The notes beneath the pieces are model-generated. The model had not been told where the DNA came from and did not search any database. It worked only from the letters and a program-made list of their open reading frames with translations. From NCBI RefSeq assembly GCF_037440165.1, contig NZ_JBBIUQ010000050.1:1-9689 (forward strand): 9,689 nucleotides of DNA, written 5' to 3'. This stretch comes from Ignavibacterium sp037440165. GTDB taxonomy: Bacteria; Bacteroidota; Ignavibacteria; Ignavibacteriales; Ignavibacteriaceae. Shown here one piece after another: positions 5,167-9,689 of the stretch; position 1 is the stretch's first letter; every line of letters begins with the position of its first letter. A program made the translations under genes and the position numbers.

Positions 5167-7467
5167 ATGTGCGGAATTTTTGGTGTAATAAGTTTTAACG
5201 GGAATAAAATAGATAAAGAAAAAGTCCTTGCTGCAAGGGATGTATTAGCTCATCGCGGACCTGATGATGCCGGGATTTATTTATCTTCGGATCAGAATAG
5301 ATCTCTCGCTAACGCTCGAGATGACAGTTCAATACCTCCATGCGTTGCACTAGCACATCGTCGACTTTCAATTATTGATCTATCCTCTGCTGCGCACCAG
5401 CCGATGACTACTCCTGATGGCAGATATGTTATTGTGTTTAATGGGGAGATTTATAATTACAGAAGCCTCATCCCTAACCTTTCTCCAAAGGAGAAGGGAA
5501 TTTTTAAATCCAACCATTATTCAAATGAGAATGAACACCTCCATCCCAACTCTGCACCAAAGGAGAAGGAAAACCAAATCCCCAGCCCTTCTACGAAGGA
5601 GAAGGGAGTTTTTAAATCTAATTCGGATACTGAGGTTATTTTGTATCTGTATGAAAAGTATGGTAAGGATTGTTTGCAATTTTTAAGAGGAATGTTTGCT
5701 TTTGCAATCTGGGATGATAAAGAAAAAAAATTATTTGCCGCCCGTGACCGATTTGGCATTAAACCTTTTTATTATTTCAATGATGACGCAGGATTCATAT
5801 TCTCTTCCGAAATAAAAGCAATTAAGCATTATAAAGGTAGTCTTACAATTAATAATGATGCACTTGATGCGTTTTTAAGAACGGGCTCTGTGCCTGCACC
5901 GCTGACGGTTTATAAGGAAGTTAAGGCATTGATGCCGGGGAATTACCTGGAATTATTCATTGAACCTTCACACTTCGACGCTGCTCAGTGTGACATGCTC
6001 AAAGTGACAATTAATAAGTATTGGGGGTTTGGGGATCTGTTTGGAAGGAAGGTTGTGGGCGATGGGCAGGGGGCGAATGTTATTTCAACGAACGAAGTGA
6101 GGAGAAATCCTGACACAGACGAGATTTCAAAACCTGCCTTGTCGGCAAAAAGGTCAACTGATGATCCTGTTCCCTCTCCCGAAGGGATGAATATGCCTGA
6201 AATGTCAACCTTCGGAAAGCTCAGGATGACAGAAGACAAGAATCAAGAAACAAGTATCGGGTATCATTTCTACAAGTTAAAGTATGATGATGAAGCAAAA
6301 AAAATAATAAGAGAAGCATTGCTTGATACAATTCGTGCTCATATGGTTTCTGATGTTGAGGTAGGTGCGTTTTTATCAGGTGGAATTGATTCTACTGCAA
6401 TTGTTTCTTTAATGCGGCAGGTTGGGAAGGAAAAAATTAAAACAGTCTCAATTGTTTTTCCTGATAGCAGATTTGATGAATCAAAATATTCACGATTAGC
6501 AGCCAAATATTATAAAACCGAGCATATTGAAATTCCTTTTTATGAAAAGGATTTGCTGGATGATTTTGAAAAAATAATGACTGCAATGGATCAGCCAACG
6601 ATTGACGGCATAAACACTTATTTTGTTTCCAAAGCTGCTAAGCAGGCAGGATTGAAGGTTGTACTTTCCGGTTTGGGTGGTGATGAGTTATTCGGTGGTT
6701 ATCCTTCTTTTAATTTAATTCCAAAATTGTGGAAGATAAAGAAGATCCCTTTCGCTAAAATGTTTATGAAAGTCGCGGTTCCTTTGCTTAAATACAAATT
6801 GCCTGCAAAAGCAATTGAGTACCTTCTCCATCCAGATGCTGAAAATGCTGAGTATAAACTTATTCGCGGATTGTTTACCGATGATGAACTGTCTAAATTA
6901 GGTTGGTTATGTCATCCTGAGCTTGTCGAAGGATCTTCCTCTGACATTTCAACGAACGAAGTGAGGAGAAATCTTAACAATAATAAGATTTCTCAACCTG
7001 CCTTGTCGGCAGACAGGTCGCTTGATAAATCAGGCTCCTTCGAAATGACAACAATGCAGCATATCAGTTTTTTAGAATCTTGTTTTTATATGAGAAACCA
7101 GTTATTACGGGACAGTGATGTTTTCAGTATGGCTCATTCGATTGAATTAAGAGTGCCGTTTGTGGATCATCTTTTTTATGCAGCAGTACTTCCATATCTT
7201 GATAATGCTTATGATAAAAAATTTCCTAAGAAAATGTTAGTTGAAGCAGTTGGTGATATTCCCGGTGAAATTATTCACAGACCGAAAATGGGTTTCACAT
7301 TTCCTTTTGAAGATTGGATAAAACAAGGGAAATTAAAAAATGATATTGTGAATTCAATTAATAAATCTGACATTAAATTAAACATTCTAAATTCTACATT
7401 GAACATTGATAGACTTCACTGGTCGCGTAAGTGGGCATTGTTTATTTTAAGTAAGTTTACAATATGA
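5167..7467 (+). CDS. asnB: AsnB-type glutamine-hydrolysing asparagine synthetase/amidotransferase with in-frame repeat insertions
   Basis: Two-domain enzyme: an N-terminal class II glutamine amidotransferase releases ammonia, and a C-terminal ATP-pyrophosphatase domain adenylates and amidates a carboxylate. The catalytic nucleophile is Cys2 (MCGIFGV). Other visible sites are HRGPDD (29-34), HRRLSIIDLS (64-73), NGEIYNY (92-98) and NSDTEV (152-157). The ATP-binding loop is SGGIDS (404-409), followed by GLGGDELFGGY (502-512) and RDSDVFSMAHSIELRVPF (648-665). All key motifs are intact, so it is probably active. At 766 residues it exceeds the usual 600-650, because repeat-derived DNA is inserted in frame near residues 45-53, 104-152, 267-276, 306-355 and 582-628. 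It overlaps the downstream glycosyltransferase by 4 bp. In such clusters these enzymes often amidate sugar carboxylates rather than make free asparagine; the substrate cannot be read from sequence. Confidence 0.93.
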   Translation: MCGIFGVISFNGNKIDKEKVLAARDVLAHRGPDDAGIYLSSDQNRSLANARDDSSIPPCVALAHRRLSIIDLSSAAHQPMTTPDGRYVIVFNGEIYNYRSLIPNLSPKEKGIFKSNHYSNENEHLHPNSAPKEKENQIPSPSTKEKGVFKSNSDTEVILYLYEKYGKDCLQFLRGMFAFAIWDDKEKKLFAARDRFGIKPFYYFNDDAGFIFSSEIKAIKHYKGSLTINNDALDAFLRTGSVPAPLTVYKEVKALMPGNYLELFIEPSHFDAAQCDMLKVTINKYWGFGDLFGRKVVGDGQGANVISTNEVRRNPDTDEISKPALSAKRSTDDPVPSPEGMNMPEMSTFGKLRMTEDKNQETSIGYHFYKLKYDDEAKKIIREALLDTIRAHMVSDVEVGAFLSGGIDSTAIVSLMRQVGKEKIKTVSIVFPDSRFDESKYSRLAAKYYKTEHIEIPFYEKDLLDDFEKIMTAMDQPTIDGINTYFVSKAAKQAGLKVVLSGLGGDELFGGYPSFNLIPKLWKIKKIPFAKMFMKVAVPLLKYKLPAKAIEYLLHPDAENAEYKLIRGLFTDDELSKLGWLCHPELVEGSSSDISTNEVRRNLNNNKISQPALSADRSLDKSGSFEMTTMQHISFLESCFYMRNQLLRDSDVFSMAHSIELRVPFVDHLFYAAVLPYLDNAYDKKFPKKMLVEAVGDIPGEIIHRPKMGFTFPFEDWIKQGKLKNDIVNSINKSDIKLNILNSTLNIDRLHWSRKWALFILSKFTI
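5299..5326 (+). repeat. Repeat-derived insert 1 in asnB (residues about 45-53)
   Basis: AGATCTCTCGCTAACGCTCG then AGATGACA, encoding roughly RSLANARDD. It lies between GIYLS and VALAHRRLS, where AsnB proteins normally have only a few residues. The sequence looks like a copy of a widespread 'TCTCGCT..GCTCGAGATGACA' palindromic repeat. Recognition as a repeat is from general knowledge; no second copy is in the window. Confidence 0.6.
5471..5621 (+). repeat. Repeat-derived insert 2 in asnB: three CTCC...GGAGAAGG palindrome copies
   Basis: Copy one has CCTTTCTCC and GGAGAAGGG around an AAA loop (5479-5499). Copy two is a weaker CACCAAAGGAGAAGGA (5556-5570). Copy three is GCCCTTCTACGAAGGAGAAG (5585-5604). 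The string AAGGAGAAGGGA[A/G]TTTTT plus AAATC occurs at 5488 and again at 5596, exactly 108 bp (36 codons) apart, giving the repeated peptide KEKG[I/V]FKSN. The insert lies between NGEIYNYRSL and NSDTEV, two blocks that normally sit much closer together. Confidence 0.75.
5962..5999 (+). repeat. Repeat-derived insert 3 in asnB (peptide PSHFDAAQCDM)
   Basis: Contains the inverted repeat TCACACT (5968-5974) and AGTGTGA (5987-5993) with a 12-nt loop. This is the 'CACTTCGAC..GCTCAGTGTGACA' type of short palindromic repeat. It falls in a loop after GNYLELFIE, between strands, ahead of the native INKYWGF. Confidence 0.6.
6082..6231 (+). repeat. Repeat-derived insert 4 in asnB: 74-bp core plus inverted CHPELVEG arm
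   Basis: A 74-bp core (6082-6155, residues from I306, beginning ISTNEVRRN) is followed by intervening sequence with CCCTCTCCCGAAGGG (about 6173-6187). It closes with a 23-bp arm at 6209-6231 whose reverse complement matches 6910-6932 at 21 of 23 positions. The total, 150 bp, is a multiple of three. The native sequence resumes around YKLKYDDEAKK. It interrupts the linker between KYWGF and the synthetase domain. Confidence 0.8.
6910..7050 (+). repeat. Repeat-derived insert 5 in asnB: arm, 74-bp core, inverted arm
   Basis: Begins with TGTCATCCTGAGCTTGTCGA (6910-6929, reading CHPELVEG) and ends with CTCCTTCGAAATGACA (7035-7050), whose reverse complement matches the two outer parts of the left arm. 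The 74-bp core at 6946-7019 matches the core at 6082-6155 at 63 of 74 positions by eye. It includes a perfect 11-bp stem, GAGAAATCTTA (6966-6976) and TAAGATTTCTC (6984-6994). The total is 141 bp (47 codons), in frame, just before the conserved ISFLES..YMRNQLLRD block. Confidence 0.85.
7384..7411 (+). repeat. Heptad-repeat segment inside the 3' end of asnB
   Basis: Four heptads in a row, ATTCTAA, ATTCTAC, ATTGAAC and ATTGATA, encoding about ILNSTLNID just before the native RLHWSRKWAL. Positions 7382-7400 are identical over 19 bp to the intergenic tandem array at 3043-3061, suggesting that the same kind of tandem DNA entered or arose in coding sequence. Confidence 0.6.
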
Positions 7468-8558
7468 ATATTTATTTTTTACTACTTTCAGCCTTTAAAT
7501 ACACAGGAGGACTCGAAAAGTTTAATCGTGCTTTCATGAAAGCTCTTGATGAAATATCACTAGAACAAAATTTTGAACTGCTTGTTAAATCTTCTCACGA
7601 TGAGCTGCCTCACGAGCGATATATTCCTAAGAAAAAGTTTGAAGGATTTGGCGGCAGTAAAATTAAATTTGCTATGCATTGTCTTGTGGAGGCACATAGA
7701 ATCGACATTGCATTTATCGGGCATATAAATCTTGCACCAGTTGCAGTTCTTTTAAAGTTATTAAACCCAAAAATAAAATTGATTCTAATTGGTCATGGAA
7801 TTGAAATTTGGGATAAACAGATACTCATTAAAAAAATATTATTAAAATGGGCTTATAAGATTTTAGCTGTAAGTAATTTTACAAAAAACCAGATAGTCAG
7901 TAAAAATAAAGTTGATCGGGATAAAATAATTATTTTTCCAAACACACTTGATCCTTATTTTGTGAAGCCAAATGTGAATGAGAAACCTAATTATTTATTG
8001 AAGCGATATGACATCGAATCAAATACTAAAATTATTTTAACAGTATCCAGATTAACGAAATACGAAGGATATAAAGGTTATGATAAAGTAATTGATGCAT
8101 TACCAAAAGTGATTAAAAAAGTCCCTGATATAAAATACTTATTATGTGGTAAATATGATGATGCTGAAGGGAAACGATTAATAGAAAAAGTAAAAAGTTT
8201 AGATTTAGAGAAATATTTTATTTTAACAGGATTTATTAAGGAGGAAGAATTAACTGATCATTACTTACTTGCGGATGTATTTATACTTCCCTCTAAAAAA
8301 GAGGGATTTGGCATTGTTTTCATTGAAGCTGCTGCCTGCGGAATTCCTGTGATTGCTGGTAACCTTGATGGTAGCGTTGATGCTTTGATGAATGGAGAAC
8401 TTGGTAAACTAATTAACCCGGATAATGTTGAAGAAATTAGTGAAGCAATTATTTCTCAGCTCAATCAAGAAAAGTTTAATAAACAGAAAAAAGTAATTGA
8501 AAATTTTGGATTTAGTGTGTTTAAAGAAAAATTGAGTGAACTGATAAATATTCTCTAA
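7464..8558 (+). CDS. Glycosyltransferase, GT-B fold, family 4-like
   Basis: A 364-residue retaining glycosyltransferase predicted to transfer a nucleotide-activated sugar to a growing surface glycan at the cytoplasmic membrane face. The acceptor-side domain starts with MNIYFLLLSAFKYTGGLEKF, a typical GT4 opening with the GG loop. IGHGIEIWD at about 109-117 and the KILAVSNFTKNQI segment lead into the hinge. In the donor domain, TVSRLTKYEGYKGYD gives R196 and K204, the usual diphosphate-binding pair. The E-x7-E motif is E280 and E288 in EGFGIVFIEAAACG. The length is normal and no repeat insertions are seen. The start overlaps the asnB stop by 4 bp (ATGA), so co-translation is likely. Donor and acceptor sugars cannot be told from sequence. 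Confidence 0.9.
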   Translation: MNIYFLLLSAFKYTGGLEKFNRAFMKALDEISLEQNFELLVKSSHDELPHERYIPKKKFEGFGGSKIKFAMHCLVEAHRIDIAFIGHINLAPVAVLLKLLNPKIKLILIGHGIEIWDKQILIKKILLKWAYKILAVSNFTKNQIVSKNKVDRDKIIIFPNTLDPYFVKPNVNEKPNYLLKRYDIESNTKIILTVSRLTKYEGYKGYDKVIDALPKVIKKVPDIKYLLCGKYDDAEGKRLIEKVKSLDLEKYFILTGFIKEEELTDHYLLADVFILPSKKEGFGIVFIEAAACGIPVIAGNLDGSVDALMNGELGKLINPDNVEEISEAIISQLNQEKFNKQKKVIENFGFSVFKEKLSELINIL

Positions 8559-8609
8559 CTAATAATTGGTTCAATCCGTTAATGCAATCAAAATTAATAC
8601 ATAAATACT

Positions 8610-9338
8610 ATGGTAAACGATTATAAAAACAAAATCTATGAAAATTACCATAGCATTCATACAAAAAAATTGTATGGCGACATTTCAATTGAAACAATTA
8701 AAAGACAATTTAAATTCTGGAAATATTTCTTTTCAGAATACTTACCTACGGACAAGAATATTAAAATTTTGGATGCTGGGTGTGGTAATGGAGGTTTTGT
8801 TTATTGGTTAACTCAAATCGGATACAAAAATACAATTGGAATAGACATAAGTGAAGAGTTAATTGATTTAGGTATTTCATTAAACATAAAAAATATCGAG
8901 CAGGATGATTTGATTGATCATCTAAAAAAACACGAAGGCACTTATGATATTATATTTTGCAGAGATGTATTAGAACATTTCACTAAAAATGAAATTATCG
9001 AAATTTTTTCTCTTTTTAACTCGGCATTAAAATCTTCTGGAAAAGTAATTATTCAAGTCCCAAATGGATATAGTCCAAATTTTGGAAGAATATACTATGG
9101 CGATTTTACTCACGAAACACTTTTTAGTGAAACGATACTAAATCAGATTATCAACGCCACAGGTTATAAGTTTATCAAATTAAAAAAAGTCAACCCTGTG
9201 CCGCACGGTTTTGTATCATTAATTCGTTTTGTGTTATGGAAACTACTAAGAATGAAATTCCAATTTTATCAAATGATTGAAACCGGTTATGCAAAGGGAT
9301 TTTTTACTCAAAATATTATTGCCGAAATAAAAAAATAG
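8610..9338 (+). CDS. Class I SAM-dependent methyltransferase
   Basis: A 242-residue Rossmann-fold methyltransferase. The SAM-binding motif I is ILDAGCGNGG at residues 53-62, and the acidic strand-2 end is GIDIS at 77-81 (D79). D99-D100 probably mark the adenine-contacting loop. The post-motif YDIIFCRDVLEHF lies at 112-124, followed by the strand KVIIQVPNG. It resembles the ubiquinone/ 'Methyltransf_23'-type enzymes common in surface-polysaccharide clusters, where they methylate sugars or lipid-linked glycans. The target is unknown. It follows the glycosyltransferase after a 51-bp gap without an obvious terminator or Shine-Dalgarno, and is probably in the same operon. There is a C-terminal extension of about 80 residues with a basic/aromatic segment (FVLWKLLRMKFQFYQ), perhaps for membrane or substrate contact. 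Confidence 0.9.
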   Translation: MVNDYKNKIYENYHSIHTKKLYGDISIETIKRQFKFWKYFFSEYLPTDKNIKILDAGCGNGGFVYWLTQIGYKNTIGIDISEELIDLGISLNIKNIEQDDLIDHLKKHEGTYDIIFCRDVLEHFTKNEIIEIFSLFNSALKSSGKVIIQVPNGYSPNFGRIYYGDFTHETLFSETILNQIINATGYKFIKLKKVNPVPHGFVSLIRFVLWKLLRMKFQFYQMIETGYAKGFFTQNIIAEIKK

Positions 9339-9344
9339 TTATAG

Positions 9345-9689
9345 ATGAATATTCTAATAATCGGAAAATTTTCGGAAGATCAATTTGGTTTTCATATCTC
9401 AGATACCTTAAGAGATATGGGACACATAACATATGAATTTGATCCAACGCTACCTTATAAATATACGAAAACAACAGTAGGCCGTAGAATTCATCAGTTT
9501 AACCACAGCATTTATAATCTATTACTAAACTCTGCTAATTTCCGAAGCAGAAGGATTAAAAAGCTTTCAAAAATTTTCCAACAGAATAAAATTGACTTAA
9601 CTATTGCAACTCATGATTTTTTATATCCCGATGAAGTTGATTTCATAAAAAATAAAACAAATTCTCCCGTTGTGATGTGGTTCCCTGAT
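9345..9689 (+). CDS. Probable glycosyltransferase, N-terminal part (runs off the window)
   Basis: An open frame from ATG 9345 to the right edge, 115 codons, starting 6 bp after the methyltransferase stop. It begins MNILIIGKFSEDQFGFHISD, a first Rossmann strand plus loop as in GT-B enzymes. Further on are a basic stretch (FRSRRIKKLSKIF), IDLTIATHDF, and SPVVMWFPD at the edge. The order 'strand - helix - V[VI].W.PD' resembles the N-terminal half of CgeB/DUF3880-type glycosyltransferases. The donor-binding domain is not in the window, so the family call is moderate. Confidence 0.65.
   Translation, partial: MNILIIGKFSEDQFGFHISDTLRDMGHITYEFDPTLPYKYTKTTVGRRIHQFNHSIYNLLLNSANFRSRRIKKLSKIFQQNKIDLTIATHDFLYPDEVDFIKNKTNSPVVMWFPD

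Noticed and set aside
5985..6239. An 84-codon minus-strand open frame opposite asnB insert 4
   Set aside because: It is the reverse reading of the repeat-derived insert. The plus strand carries the asnB frame with conserved domains on both sides, and no family features appear in the minus-strand product.
5167..7467. asnB as a pseudogene or assembly chimera
   Set aside because: The frame is continuous across all inserts, all catalytic motifs are intact and in order, and it is tightly coupled to the next gene. Insert lengths (for example 150 and 141 bp) are multiples of three.

Overview
The window is AT-rich DNA from a Gram-negative bacterium. Three things suggest the Bacteroidota/Chlorobi/Ignavibacteria group: an HpnCDE squalene operon, mostly weak or absent Shine-Dalgarno sequences, and spacers full of 'ACCACAGAGGCACGGAGGCA'-type and heptad repeats. 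A secreted protein ending in Phe also fits a Gram-negative envelope. The lineage is an inference, with Ignavibacteria as best guess; no rRNA or tRNA gene is present to confirm it.

Left part (1-2052, minus strand): a compact operon read right to left, hpnC-hpnD-hpnE, with both junctions being 4-bp ATGA overlaps. It encodes the three-step route from farnesyl diphosphate to squalene. hpnE runs off the left edge. Divergent from it (2183-2644, plus strand) is a single-domain STAS protein of the anti-sigma-factor-antagonist type, closed by a strong intrinsic terminator (2671-2708).

Middle part (2709-5166): a predicted secreted, probably outer-membrane protein of unknown function (3213-4364) sits between two repeat-filled spacers. 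The spacers hold two co-linear ~127-bp direct repeats (2834-2960 and 4385-4510), more degenerate relatives, three copies of a 16-bp palindrome, and two tandem arrays with 14-bp units (3036-3077 and 4628-4747).

Right part (5167-9689, plus strand): the start of what looks like a surface-polysaccharide gene cluster. It contains an AsnB-type amidotransferase, a GT4-like glycosyltransferase (4-bp overlap), a SAM-dependent methyltransferase and the first 115 codons of another probable glycosyltransferase.

The most striking feature is the asnB-like gene. All its catalytic motifs are intact, but it is 766 codons long because at least five stretches of palindromic, repeat-derived DNA sit in frame between conserved blocks. 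These include two 74-bp copies of one element read in the same frame, and arms translating as 'CHPELVEG'. A sixth segment shares a 19-bp exact match with an intergenic tandem array. This resembles the in-frame palindromic elements known from Rickettsia genes and is the best candidate for an under-described phenomenon here.
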